Source: Ziziphus jujuba
Taxonomy: Eukaryota; Streptophyta; Magnoliopsida; Rosales; Rhamnaceae
Assembly: GCF_031755915.1 (NCBI RefSeq)
Contig: NC_083390.1
Span: 20,569,501-20,633,500 of the forward strand
DNA: 64,000 nt
Direction of reading: 5' to 3'
Under the pieces are notes generated by a model. The model searched no databases. It had not been told where the DNA came from and saw nothing but the letters and a program-made list of their open reading frames with translations. Made by a program: the position numbers and the translations under genes. Shown here in pieces: positions 12,420-24,095 of the stretch (the first letter of the stretch is position 1; each line of letters opens with the position of its first letter).

Positions 12420-14180
12420 AAAAAAATCACATTGATTAAAAAAAAAAAAAAAAAGGGAACAGGTGACGCGTAATGAAGTAGTTACGTCGCCTATTCCCTT
12501 TATCTAAAAAAAACCACGTCAGTTATATTGCTTAAATATTTTCACTGATTATTTGAAGTTGAAAGAAAATCAGATTAATTTAAAAAAAAAAAAAAAAGAA
12601 ACAGGCTACATGGGATGAAGCAGTTGTGTCGCCTATTCCCTTTATCTTTAAAAAAAAACAACAAAAATACAAATTAAGAGATTTGTAAGTTTAATTAACA
12701 GAAAATAAACTGTACATGAAAAATAAAATAATTGTACAATCACCTCGATTATATTGCTTAAATATTTTCACTGATTATTTGAAGTTGAAAAAAAAAATAC
12801 ATTGATTAAAAAAAGAGAACAAGCGACACATAATAAAGTAGTTGCGTCGCCTGTTCCCTTTATCTAAAAAAAAAACACCTCAGTTATATTGCTTAAATAT
12901 TTTTACTGATTATTTAAAGTTGAAAGAAAATCAAATTGATTAAAAAAAAAAAAAGATAATAGGCAACGCGGAATAAAGCTGTTGCGTAGCCTGTTCCCTT
13001 TATCCTTAAATAAAAAAAATAAAAAATAAAAAAACACCTCAATTATATTGCTGAAATATTTTCATTGGTTATTTGAAGTTGAAAGAAAATTATATTAATT
13101 TTTTTTTAAAAAAAAAAAAGGTAAACAGGCAATGCAGAATGAAGCAGTTGCGTCGCCTGTTCCTTCTTCTTTAAAAAAAAACAAAAAAAGAAAAAAATAC
13201 AATTGAAGAGATTTGCAAGTTTAATTAACAGAAAATAAATTGTACATGAAAAACAAAATAATTGTACAACCACCTTAGTTATATTTCTTAAATATTTTCA
13301 CTGGTTATTTGAAGTTGAAAGAAAATTAGATTGATTAAAAAAAAAAAAAAAAAAAAAGGGACAAGCAACGCGGAATGAAGCAGTTGTGTCGCTTGTTCCC
13401 TTTATCTTAAAAAAAAAAAAACAAAACAAAACAAAAAACTACTTCAATTATGTTGCTTGAATATTTTCACTAGTTATTTGAAGTTGAAATAAAATCAGAT
13501 TGAGAAAAAAAAATAATTAAAAAAAAAAAAGAGAATAGGCAATCCGAAATAAAGCAGTTGCGTCACCTGTTCCCTATATCTTTAAAAAAATAATAAATAA
13601 AAAAAGAAGCAAAAAACCACCTCAATTATATTGCGTAAATATTTTAACTAATTATTTGAAGTTGAAAAAAAATTATATTGATTAAAAAAAAAAAAAAAAG
13701 AGAGAGAATAGGCTACGGGGAATGAAACAGTTGCGTCGACTATTCCCCTTATCTTAAAAAATCTTAAAAAAAAAAAAAACCACCTTATATTGCTTAAATA
13801 CTTTCATTGGTTATTTAAAGTTGAAAGAAAATCACATTGATTAAAAAAAAAAAAAGAAAAAAAAAAGGAATAGGCAATGCGGAATGAATCTGTTGTGTTG
13901 CCTGTTCACTTTATCTTAAAAGATAAAAAATAAAAAATACATGAGATGTGCAAGTTTAATTAACAGAAAATAAACTGTACATGAAAAATTAAATAATTGA
14001 ATAACAATCTTAGTTATATTGCTTAAATATTTTCACTGGTTATTTGAAATTAAAAAAAATCCTATTATTCAAAAAAAAAAAAAAAGAGAAAAAAAAGGAA
14101 TAGGCAACATGGAATGAAGTAGTTGTGTCGCCTGTTCCTTTTATCTTAAAAAAAAAAATAAAAATACAATTTAAGAGATT
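12420..14180. repeat. Tandem hairpin array (second block, about ten units)
   Basis: About ten units of 135-240 bases each hold a stem of the form AACAGGC(G/A)ACGC - GGAATGAAGCAGTT - GCGTCGCCTGTT. Stem positions are near 12464, 12600, 12820, 12957, 13125, 13365, 13535, 13705, 13869 and 14100. Between stems come CCTCAGTTATATTGCTTAAATA, a TTTTCACTGATTATTTGAAG segment and poly-A; some units add a longer insert containing AATTAACAGAAAATAAACTG. The left arms are more diverged than the right arms. It is a satellite-like expansion within the CACTA-like element. Confidence 0.8.
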
Positions 14181-15640
14181 TGTAAGTTTAATTAACAGAA
14201 AATAATTGTACATGAGTTATATTGCTTTTTTGCAAGTTTAAGCGATTTCCCATTTTTTTCATATCAAATATTAAATGATGCATTTTATATTATAAAGGTC
14301 GTCTATTTTCATCTTTTTTTTAGTATTCATATAATTAAATTTTGTTATTATGTAAAATAGATAAGTGGTTGGTTAATCATTTTGTATGAGTCTAGCATTT
14401 AAATAATATAATTCAGAAAAAATATATGCACAATATTAAAGGCGACTCTGTTTAGCCGCATATTCAGCGACGCTGAAAGGTAGCATCGCGTATTGTTGTT
14501 TTTAGCGACTGTTTGGCTTCGACAGTTTTTGAATGCGTCGTATATTATGGAATTTTAATGGATGCATTAGCCTTAATGTCGCAGTTTTGTTTTTATACAC
14601 GCATTTGTTTCGTAGCATAGCTAAATTAGTATCGCTAGATCTCAATTTTCGCATAGTACTAATAGCTACTTTGCTCTGTCCTGCTTATAAAGTTATTTCT
14701 GACTCCATATCTTTACATGCAATCCAACCTAATCAAGCTATTTCTTTGTAGTACGATTTTTTTATCACTTTCTAAGGTTGGAAGAAGAGACTCATGATTA
14801 CTAATAGAGAAATTGTTGTCCTTTTTCAGAGTAACGAAGTTGGTCCGACATTAACTAATAAGCAAAATATACATGAGCAATAAAATACTCTAGAGTAATT
14901 CATATGAACACAGTTTAAGACAAACCTTTGAATATCGTTGCCTGCCACATATCCTAGTAAATTAACAAGTTCAAAATTGATGCTAGATCATCAAACAAAT
15001 ATATAAACGAATTTGCCAAAAGATTGCAAAGGTGCCTTTAAATATATAACAGAGGATCAAAACATGATCTCCCAAGTGAACTTTTCAACTAAAACTATTG
15101 ACATTAAATTTTTCAAACATCATAAAGGTGACAAAATAAACCCTATCAAACTCAAATTCAAATAAGTATGAAATTCTCTTTTAGGTAAGGTAGTACTATT
15201 CTCTAAAAAAGAAAATGCAGCATTAATTTTGGAAGCCATCCCTCAACCCCAAAGCTCTAGTAACATTATAATGTTCAGAAATCAAAAGCCAGGGCAACAC
15301 TACATATAATAGTAACTAAATGTCACTCCCCTTTCCTCCCTTCCATTTTCCATTCTATCGCTTTCCCCTTTTTAACATTCATAACACTAAAATGCCTCTC
15401 ACTTTCTTAAAAGCAAATATCATTCTTTAGAATATTCAAAATAAATGTACAATCATATTCAGCCTCGATTTAACTAGACACAGATGGCAAAAGAAACTTC
15501 CATTTAATATAGAACACTATATGCTAAAAAGTTTCCCAAACGAACTCAGCCAGATCTGCATTAAAAGCTTGATTATAATTCAAGTCCCCAAAAAGCCAGA
15601 GCAAATTAGTAAGAAACTTGTGTTATCTTATCCAAATTGA

Positions 15641-16610
15641 CATTAGAAATACAACCACATTTCAGATAATCTAAACCCATCAAACTTTAACAGCTAATAA
15701 ATTAACATTAGAAATCAAAACAATAAAAATGAAAAAATAAAAATAAAAATTGGTAGAATTAATTAAAGTTCCATTCAAACTTGATCCAAATTATATACAA
15801 CCACACAAAACCTAAATTGTAAAACTAACAACAGAAATCACAAAAATCTACGGAAATTTAACAGCATAATTAAAAAAAAAATTTATAGAAATACCACATA
15901 CCTTAAATCCAAGTAAGCTTAATTTCATATCAAACGCCATTGGGAATGGACTATCTCACATTTTTTTTTTCTTTTTTCTATGTTAACATTATGAACTCTA
16001 TGTATAAGGAGATGAGGCCATGGGAGAGAACTCCCACCTTCCTTGTCCTTGCGGAATTTGTAGAGTTTTTTTTTTGTTTTTTTTTTTCTTCCTCCATACC
16101 TAATAAAAGGCAAAAAGAAATATCCCTCCAATCAACCCTCGTTTTAATCAACATGATTCGACAATGGGGGGTTTTCAGTTAATTTTTGACTCAGTCAAAT
16201 CATGGCATATATATCATGCAAACATATCCAACGGTTAAAATTTTGCAACATCATTTAACTTTTAAATTTTGGAAAAAAAAATTAAAAAAAAAATATAACA
16301 ATTTTTTTTTTTGGGTTAATATAACTAACAATTTATGCCCTTAAAAACAATTAAAAAAAAATTCAAAAGAAACGAAAAAAAAAATCAAAATTCAATAAAC
16401 TTTTTTTGATGAAAGAATTCAATAAGACTTATTAAAAGAATAAATGAAAACAAATAAGGAAATTCTAAGTGTAATCCTAAACTTTATGTATTTATTTTTT
16501 CTGAAACATATATCCTAACTTAATTTTTATTTATTTATTTAACTTACTAGTTTTTAGTTAAAAACTAATGATAATTAATATATAATCTCTCAAAATATTT
16601 AGTGTCACTA
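15641..16610. other. AT-rich intergenic DNA beyond copy A
   Basis: Homology to the GT14 intron has stopped. I see no exon. A and T homopolymers and pyrimidine-rich stretches (for example 15961-16090) make the short open frames here meaningless. Confidence 0.4.
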
Positions 16611-17022
16611 AACAAATGTCACAATTAAAATGAGAACACAAATAGTACTAAAGATTATTTATATATTTCTTTAATTAAAATCTTAAAAAGATATTTAGTG
16701 TCATTCATAAATGTCATGAATCATTTCACAAATATTAAAAATTTCATTTAATATTTCCAATTCATTAGTGACATATAAATAAAATGTTACCCTTATTTTT
16801 CATATGTAAAAGTAATTTATTGACATTACAGGCAAGTGTAACTGAGTTATATTTTACTAACATATTTAAAAAGATGTTACTAAATATATGTGTTTATATG
16901 TTAAGCTATATTTTAAAGGAGTGACATTTTCGACCAAATGTTACTAAATTTATATTTTATGACAGTTTACCTAAAACTGACACTAAAAGAAATGTTACTA
17001 AATTGATCTTTTTCTTGTAGTA
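16611..17022. mobile_element. CACTA-like element remnant, right end
   Basis: The right edge reads TTTTTCTTGTAGTA (17009-17022), whose reverse complement TACTACAAGAAAAA is one base from the common plant CACTA terminus CACTACAAGAAA. Inside, the motifs AGTGTCACTAAA, ATGTTACTAAAT and GTGACATT recur in both orientations every 40-80 bases, as subterminal repeats do. No left terminus was found, so this is a truncated element of a family different from the one at 7981. Confidence 0.45.
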
Positions 17023-17526
17023 AAACGAGGAAGGCATCGATTAGTCACGAGTGCTAGTGTGGGCTCATTGATGACCTTACATGCATATAGTCGGGTGAAG
17101 ATGCCACCCACCAAGTGGTGGGCAGCCATTTCTGCTGCATAGGTATTTGTTCCCTTTTTTTTTTTTTTTTTCTTTTTTTTCTTTTTTTAATGAAGCTTCT
17201 GTCAGTTCTATATGGCACATCTGTAGAAGGTAACATGACTTCTATAAACAGAATATATTATTACATTTTTTTATTTATTTATTTTTTTTTTTGGGTGGAT
17301 GAATATGTATTACCAAGTGACTGTCACATTTAGGACTATTTTCCACAATCATTACACAAATCCACAACAAAAATGTACGTAGAAAGCAATAGTCCTTTTA
17401 GGACTATTTACGACAACCATTGAAAAATTCACAATAAAAATATACCTACAAATTATAGACAATTCCTTGCAACATACCTTCAAGATTTGATTTTTCCATT
17501 TCCATAACAAATTCTAATTTCTTGGG
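17023..17526. other. Intergenic stretch before small membrane-protein remnant
   Basis: No gene seen. Two TTTAGGACTATTT...ACAA.CATT phrases (about 17331-17360 and 17397-17425) form a short direct repeat. From about 17480 the sequence aligns with the region upstream of the second copy at 20,600. Confidence 0.4.
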
Positions 17527-17733
17527 ATGTCCACAACCAAGATTTTTGTCTTTCTGATGGCTACTTTCTTTGGTTTGCTTCACTTGATGTACGAAGGAAA
17601 AGATGTCTCACCGTTTGGTATGCATTATACAACTATGTTATTCTTTTTTGTGTTTTTATTTTTCTATATCATTGCCTCAATTACAGATAGAGAACCACCC
17701 AGAAGAATTAGGTCTAAAATTAAGCTCTTTTGA
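17527..17733 (+). pseudogene. Small membrane-protein gene fragment, copy 1
   Basis: An ATG opens a frame starting MSTTKIFVFLMATFFG, then YEGKDVSPFGMHYTTM and a hydrophobic run (LFFFVFLFFYIIA). The same protein is encoded in pieces at 20676-21090. Here the frame ends after IRSKIKLF because two bases (CT) present in copy 2 are missing, so the C-terminal part seen in copy 2 (with EELLLHEVIHVF) is lost. A deletion of the PQNPNLTRL-like segment is also evident. I do not recognise the family. Two membrane segments are predicted by eye. Either copy might be part of an old tandem family; neither looks intact. Confidence 0.5.
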
Positions 17734-18177
17734 AAGTGTTTTGCTTTGAATATGCTCATACTAATTCTCACCTCTTGGCTGGATCATCTTGGCCTTGTGT
17801 ATTGGTTTACTTTGTGAATGTAATTTACAGATCATTTTTTGAACACTAAACCCAAAATCAACGAACTCACGCAACAGTGAATGAATCCAAACCAGTGAAT
17901 CGGTTTGTCGAATAACACTTGCAACTTTTTGTCTTCGATTTGTGTTTGTTTCTTTAGACCCTATACTCAACGAAGAACAGAGACAAGTTTTGTACATATC
18001 AAATTTCTTAGGAGTTTTTGGAAAATTCTCTTTCAGTGTATCTAAGTTTATTTTAAGTCATTAAATATAAAATAAACATAATTTATAAGTGTAAATAACA
18101 AAAATAAGTTTTAATGTGGATATGTCTAGAATCTAATATGCCTAACAATTGTTGTAGTGCGAATGAAACTGGTCAGA

Positions 18178-18213
<36 letters not shown>

Positions 18214-18504
18214 ATTTTAGGGTTAAAGGAAAACAAATTGGTTATTAAATCAAATATAGCTTGATATTGTACTTTTATCTAAATATTAATTTTTGGGGCA
18301 TGGTACATTCTTATAAGGATACAAAATTTCAAAAGTATAGGTCAGGATTATTTTTTATTTTTTGTGTATATTTTCTCCTTTATTTATGTTATGTTGTAAA
18401 ATTTATTGTTGCTTCAATAAAAACTTTTACTGGTTTTTTCATAATATACGACAACTCCAAGCTAAGCCTAAATCAAATATATTTACCATATTTTATGTTT
18501 AACT
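17734..18504. other. AT-rich intergenic DNA with (AT)n run
   Basis: No gene seen. An (AT)n microsatellite lies at about 18180-18210. CTAAATATTAATTTTTGG at about 18278 recurs almost exactly at 18507, so the start of the inverted-repeat arm is itself locally duplicated. Confidence 0.4.
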
Positions 18505-19145
18505 AAATACTAATTTTTGGACTTGATAAAAATTTCATTTTGGAAATAGAAGAAACTATGATAAATTTTTGTATGCACATAAAATTTCAAAAATAGGATG
18601 CAGTAAATTTTTTTTTCTCCTTTATTTTGGAAAATTATAACTTATCACATCACATTTCAATTTATAATTTTTAAAATTTTTGTACCAAAACCCTTCTAAA
18701 AATAATTAAAACATGCAAGGTGATTTTACTATTTCATAGTCGTTAAACAGTCCAACATAATATAGGTTAAACAGAAAGAAATAAGATTATGTTAAACCGT
18801 GCTGTGTTGTGATTGGTAGTGTGTTGGTCTTTCCTTGCCTCATGAGCCCCTAAACATTAATTAATATACACAATCCCGGATTGGACAACTTTTGTCATTT
18901 ACTTTTGATTGGAAAAAGAAATCTAGTAAAAATTGTTACCAAATATAATTTTTCATGATTTATAATTCATAAAAATTTGTAAACAATCTTATTTTATAAT
19001 TCATAAAAATTTGTAAACAATCTTATGTATAAGTAGATATTATTTAGTTTTTCAGTCGTAAAAGAAGTTCAGTAACATGAAGAAATTAAGCAAGTCATTT
19101 TTCAAACATCTGGTCCCACATTGAGTTTGCAATAGCTTATTAAAC
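18505..19145 (+). repeat. Inverted duplication, left arm
   Basis: This stretch matches the reverse complement of 28935-29545 along most of its length. Shared landmarks in order are AATTTTTGGACT...TTTCATTTTG, CACATTTCAATTTATAA, TTTTGTACCAAAA, the AGTGT.TTGGTCTTTCCT phrase, GGACAACTTTT.TCATTTACTTT, AAAGAAATCTAGTAAAA, and ATTGAGTTTGCAATAGCTTA. The sequence is AT-rich and I see no coding frame. A 30-base direct repeat (CATAAAAATTTGTAAACAAT twice, near 18970 and 19003) is found only in this arm. Confidence 0.8.
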
Positions 19146-20085
19146 AGTTAATTAATGAGTTTATGCAGTTTCTGAATTGAAAGCAAAAAGAGAACAACGA
19201 ATCAGATAAAACCGAAAGAATCCGCAAAAGAAAGAAAGGAAAAAAAAAAAAAAAAAAACAGCTGAACTGCACGTGAGCCAATCCATGTACGCAGTAGGGC
19301 TCAGTGGTCCCCTCAAAATGTTTTTGTCTTTTAAAATTTTTAATATATATTTTTTATTAGATTGCCAAAGTTGAATGCGTGCCCTCCTAATTTGACCATT
19401 ACACTTTCCATTTCCAAATTCAGTTTTACAGTATTTTCTTTCATTTTTTTTCTTTTTTTTTTCCTGCTTTTTCTTAGTTTTAATACATTTTTTCCCACTT
19501 AGTTTATCGTTTTTTTCATTTTTTACGTATTTATAATCATATTTATTAAATATAGTTATATATTTATCTGCACAATAATATTTTTTCCAGCTACAATATA
19601 ATACTTATTAATTAAAGATTTTAAAAATAATGATCATTTACAATTACAATGAATACAATTAATCAATAACAAACGATTGTATAACTAAAACAAAATAGTA
19701 TATTTATTTATAAAATAATAATTACTTAATTACTATTTCATGATATTTTAACTATAGAAACGTCAATTCTTCATTTTAATGATTAATTTTATTGTTATTT
19801 TTCTATTTCTCGATTTATTTTGGTTAACTAATCTTTTACAAAATCTAAAATCATTTTTATTTTTTCTCTTTTTGCTTCAAGGGAGAAATATGCTTTTCTT
19901 TTTCTGTATAAATTTTTAATGTATTTATTGTAAATATCAAATCATTGTTAAAATATTCAAATCATATTGTTATGAAAAATAGAATTAGAAAAAATAATTT
20001 AAAAAAATGAAAACTATTCAATTTATTTTTTTAAAAAAATCTAATTAGTTGTACTAGCTGCATTATAGAAAGAAAAAAAAAATGT

Positions 20086-20119
<34 letters not shown>

Positions 20120-20351
20120 TATATCAAAATATCCAAAATTTCAAAAAAAAAATAAAAACAAAAAGAAGTGTCATTATATTACACTGCATGGTCCCTTTTG
20201 AAAATAATTTATGCAACCATCACCTTCCACGATGTTTTAAGAAGGGGAAGTCCACTGCGGACAGCACATTTTTTATCAACTAAGTTTTACACAGTATTTT
20301 ACCATTTCAACGTCCAGTGGTCCGCTGCGGACCCACGATATATATTGTGAA

Positions 20352-20407
<56 letters not shown>

Positions 20408-20414
20408 GGAAATT
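19146..20414. other. AT-rich intergenic DNA with microsatellites
   Basis: No gene seen. A compound (TA)n(CA)n(TA)n run lies at about 20083-20123 and a long (AT)n run at about 20354-20402. Between them, GTCC.CTGCGGAC occurs twice in inverted form (about 20249-20262 and 20319-20332). Confidence 0.5.
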
Positions 20415-20560
20415 CTATGGTGATGACAGTTCGTATGAGGATTGCAGTATTAGTGACGGTTTTTTATAGTATTAACGACGGTTTTTTAGAAAATCGTCAC
20501 CAATATTATGAAAAACTGTCATCAATACTGTGGTCCACATGAGAACTGTCCGCACCATAG
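20415..20560. mobile_element. Foldback MITE
   Basis: The first 54 bases and the reverse complement of the last 54 agree closely: CTATGGTG..GACAGTTC..ATG.GGA followed by CAGTATT.(A/G)TGAC.GTTTTT. The whole 146-base unit is thus almost one hairpin. It lies directly beside an (AT)n run. No clear target duplication was found, so the superfamily is not assigned. Confidence 0.7.
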
Positions 20561-20675
20561 ACGGACTGTGTATGTATGTATTAAAACTTCACGTACACCC
20601 TTCCAACATAATACCTTAAAGATTTGATACCTCGTCTGATTTTACCATTTCCATATCAATTTGTTATTTCTTGTG

Positions 20676-21090
20676 ATGTCCACCAACAAGATTTTTGCCA
20701 TCTTGATGGCCACTCTGATTGGTTTGGCTTTAATTGATGTATGAAGGAAAGAATGTCTCACCATTTGAAACGCATTATACCACTATGATATTCTTTTTTG
20801 TTTCTTTGTTTGTCCATGTCATTGCAGTAACCGCAGATAAAGAATTACCTCATCCTCAAAATCCAAATCTCACTAGACTTATGTCTAAAATTAAGCTCTC
20901 TTTTAGGATGGTTCATATCTTAGCCTTGTGTATTTCTTACTTTGTAAAGGTAATTTACAAATCATTATTTGATTTACTTGAAGAATTGCTATTACATGAA
21001 GTTATTCATGTCTTCCAAACATGGAGAAGTGGAATGTATGGCGATCATCATCCCGATTTGAATGGAGAACACAATAGGCCTCCTGTCTAG
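20676..21090 (+). pseudogene. Small membrane-protein gene, copy 2 (frameshifted)
   Basis: The ATG at 20676 opens MSTNKIFAILMATLIGLAL, then an extra base relative to copy 1 near 20712 gives an immediate stop. The next frame, from 20734, carries YEGKNVSPFETHYTTM, a hydrophobic segment (IFFFVSLFVHVIAV), a polar stretch with LPHPQNPNLTRL, a second hydrophobic segment (HILALCISYFVKVIY), an EELLLHEVIHVF run and a polar C terminus ending NRPPV. Joined across the frameshift it would be about 138 residues with up to three membrane segments. The family is unknown to me. An intron at the shift is not supported by splice signals, so a frameshifted pseudogene is the simplest reading, but a functional gene starting at an internal codon is not excluded. 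Confidence 0.5.
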
Positions 21091-23688
21091 TGTGAACCAG
21101 TTGATACGTTAGATGAGCTGCATAGTCCATGTACTGGTAAAATGTTGGATGAAATAATTTGAAGAAAATACAAATTCTTTGTAATTTTTCTTAATTTTGA
21201 AGAAAATTCAAATACGTGTTATTTCTGCTTCCTGTTAATATTTAGAGATATGCTCTAATTAGAAGTTCTAATTAAAATTAAAAAATTAAGAAAATAATTA
21301 AAAAAAAAGAAGAAGATGAGTTATAGGTTCTCTTTAATATGTGGTCGGTCAAATTTTTGACTTCGTTGGCCTACAACTTATAAATTTTTGAGTAAAATTC
21401 TGAATAAACCCTATGTTGGCAAATATCTCAATCAATACATGAAAGACAAGTTAAAAGTATCAGCAAATAAATGAATTCGTTAATATTTGTCGACACTGCA
21501 AAAAAGCTGCCTGGGAATATTTTACGGTCAGCTTTAAATTGTTGAATACTTCCAAAATAATTCCGTTCTTTTAGTTCCGATACCTAGTACAAATTAATCT
21601 CGTACTGGCAGAGGCCTTGGTAAAGAAACAGGGATTGTCGGCCATGTTTGGAAGCTGAAAAAAGCAATCCAATAAAAACTGCCAGATCCTATTACCTACA
21701 AATGGGTTGTGCATACAGGAACCGGAGGCACAAGTCTTGGACGGTCGAGATCTCATCTGATTGTACACGTTACACGATGATAAGTCTTTTGCCAAAACAT
21801 AAAACAGAGCTTAAAACAGAGCCTTAGGCTATCGTCTTAGGTAAATAAAAAAAAATTAAAAATAAAAATAAAAATGGAAATAAAAAGAAAACTCGTTTGA
21901 CAGAAAATACAAGGAAAGGTGTTATGGGTCTACACAACCAATTAGACGATTTTTAAATTGCAAGACAATTCAAGAAAAGATGATTTTGGTACTGATCTCG
22001 TAAACCACGTTTCTATCTCTGTCTCATACTCTCAATACACTGCAGGGAAAAGTTCACATAGCATTTGTAGTTGTATATCAAAGCCAAAAATAAAAAAAGG
22101 TCGTTGTATATATTTTTATGTTCACTAGATATTTTAGTAAATGGCCCAAAAAAATGAGATTAAAAAAAATGAACAAAAAAATGGAAAAAGGAAATGAAAA
22201 TAATCTAATTGTGACGTGGTAAATAAGAGACAATATATTAATATTTGAAATTTTAAAATAATCCAAAATTAAATTAAAAAAAGTCATTTCTAATGAAAAA
22301 TATTCAATTTATAATAATTTTTCCACCGTCGATGTATCGAATTTTGTCATCAGTATGAATGGCTTATCAATTTAGTCAACAAATAAAATCTAAAATTTAT
22401 AGCTTATCAACTTAATCAACAAACGAAATCCAAAATTTATTTAGAGGTTTAAGTTATAAACATTTTTTTAGGTGGTGGTTAAAGTGTAATTGATAATTTT
22501 TCTAAACATATTGAAAATCCCTAAAAAGTTAATTAAATTTTACAAAATTTTGTTTTTGAAGAACATCTAAGACAAAGTACCAGTCTCAGAATAATTATTG
22601 AAATACAAGTAATCATGGTTTTTTTTTTCTTAGAGAATAAAGTACCAGTCTCAGAATATTCTTGAAATACAAGTAATCATGCAAGACAATTCAAGAAAAG
22701 ATGCCCTTATACAAGATTCTTGAATTTTAATAAAATACAGAAATTTAATTTTAACCGTTATATATCATCTACGGTCAAAATTAAATATGAATTTGAAAAT
22801 GTCAGGTAGGTGACTTTTATTTCCCCTTCTCTCACGACCTTTCTCCACCGCTTGTCTTCCTCTCACATAAAAGGTGAAATGAACACGATTGCTTCGTAGC
22901 TTTCTCTTGTTAAAACTCCATAGCCACTGTCATGGATGGAATTGAAAATAAAAAAATAAAAACACAAAAATTCTTCATCTTCCTTGCTTTGCACATACAT
23001 AGTTTTCACCCAACTTTACTTTATTTGAAATTTCAAGGTCATCGCCAGAAACACAATCCAAGCTAATTTGAGAAACCACTTTATTCCTTCCAACCATGGG
23101 TTCGCTGCGCCAAGCAAACAACTTGTCTCATCGTCCCTTAATTGGAAAAGCGCATCACTGTTGGAGTTTATCTTAACCATATTTTTTTAAACTGGTATTT
23201 GTCTATAATAAATGTTTTATTTTTTTTAATTTTTCTTTGTTGGGAGGGAATGTCGTTTCCTCTTATTGACCATGGTAACCCCTTTAGAGATGATTATATA
23301 TTTCATCGCTCAATCTCACTTTAAGGGAAAAGTCTAAATCTCTTCTTATGTCAATAAGTGTCATGTGTCAATTGATTTTGAGTTTGGGTTTTGGGTATAT
23401 AACAGTAACAAATTTTTGTAAATTATAAGTCTGAAAAGGAAGATTTGAAATATTTATTTTAGTTGAGAAGGACGATATTTGTAAATACAATATTATATTT
23501 AATTTGTAAAATGGGGAAGAAGAAGAGAAAAGCATATTGGAAGGTTGAAAAGTATGAAAGTGAAGTGGAAAGGCACATGAGTGTTTTAAAATTAAAAATT
23601 AATTTAAACTATTGATAAAATTCAATAGTCAGGATTAAATTTTTGGACTTTAATAAAGTTCAGAATTCTATATATATATATATATGTG
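21091..23688. other. AT-rich intergenic DNA upstream of the Copia element
   Basis: No gene recognised. A near-exact direct repeat of about 45 bases (AAGTACCAGTCTCAGAATA...GAAATACAAGTAATCATG) sits at about 22576-22618 and 22639-22681. GCAAGACAATTCAAGAAAAG occurs at about 21960 and again at 22681. The stretch 21565-21790 has balanced base composition but no known motif on either strand. Confidence 0.4.
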
Positions 23689-24081
23689 TGTTAGAGTTAG
23701 TGACCCGAATTCTAATTGACCCGATCCGAAAAGCTCGCGGTGCGACTCATTTGGTGAAACTAATTTTGGAGAAAAATTTGGGGCTCTGTGATGGAAGCGG
23801 AAGTCTCGGGCCGATAGGCCCGAGACCGTAGCCCACCACTGTTCAATTTTAAGGTGTCTTCCGTACAATATATTTTTGATATACTTTTGGGGTTTTTCGG
23901 CTGTAATTGGGGTTTTAGGGTATAGCGAAATTTTGCTCACCTTTTGTACCAATTTTTCGATATTGGATTTGCTTCTCCCTACCCGTGATTTTTCCCGTCA
24001 AGGGTTTCCACGTAAATTGTGTGTTTGTTCTTCGCTTTCTTTGTTTCCGTTGCTAGTTATTTTTCTCCCAATTCCGTAACA
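23689..24081 (+). repeat. 5' LTR of Copia element
   Basis: Starts TGTTAGAGTTAGTGACC and ends TTCCGTAACA (TG...CA ends). It is the same length as the 3' LTR. It contains GGGCCGATAGGCCC and CCGAGACC palindromic stretches and should contain the promoter and polyadenylation signals. Confidence 0.95.
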
Positions 24082-24083
24082 AG

Positions 24084-24095
24084 TGGTATCAGAAC
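24084..24095 (+). promoter_or_regulatory. Primer-binding site (initiator tRNA-Met type)
   Basis: TGGTATCAGAAC starts two bases after the 5' LTR. It matches the usual plant Copia site TGGTATCAGAGC, complementary to the 3' end of initiator tRNA-Met, apart from one base. Confidence 0.9.

Larger units (their letters stand above)
7981..14658. mobile_element. CACTA-like (En/Spm) element with hairpin arrays
   Basis: Comparison with the empty site at about 33,178 in copy B shows a 6.7-kb insertion. It begins CACTACTAGAATCGC, the classic CACTA-type end, and is bracketed by CTA at 7978-7980 and 14659-14661, the 3-base duplication typical of the superfamily. The right end (TTTCGCATAGTA) is a degenerate match to the expected TTTCTAGTAGTG. 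Subterminal regions at 8040-8340 and 14430-14640 carry repeated TTAGCGAC / GTCGCTAAA motifs in both orientations, as TNPA-binding repeats do in En/Spm. The interior is non-coding repeat arrays apart from a short remnant of a transposase-like frame at 8988-9119. It is not autonomous as it stands. Confidence 0.8.
5587..15640. repeat. Segmental duplicate, copy A (of the GT14 gene 3' part)
   Basis: From 5587 the sequence follows 31363-34215 in the same orientation through exon 4, exon 3, exon 2 and the distal part of intron 1 of the GT14 gene, with frequent substitutions and small indels (roughly 85% identity by eye in the intron). Two insertions interrupt copy A and are absent from copy B: 6535-7102 and 7981-14658. 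Homology is lost near 15,640 here and near 34,215 in copy B, before exon 1, so copy A has no first exon or promoter. Confidence 0.85.

Noticed and set aside
12420..14180. Regularly spaced repeats with variable spacers, superficially CRISPR-like
   Set aside because: Units vary in length (135-240 bases), the repeats themselves are diverged, spacers are related AT-rich sequence, and the context is a plant CACTA-like element.
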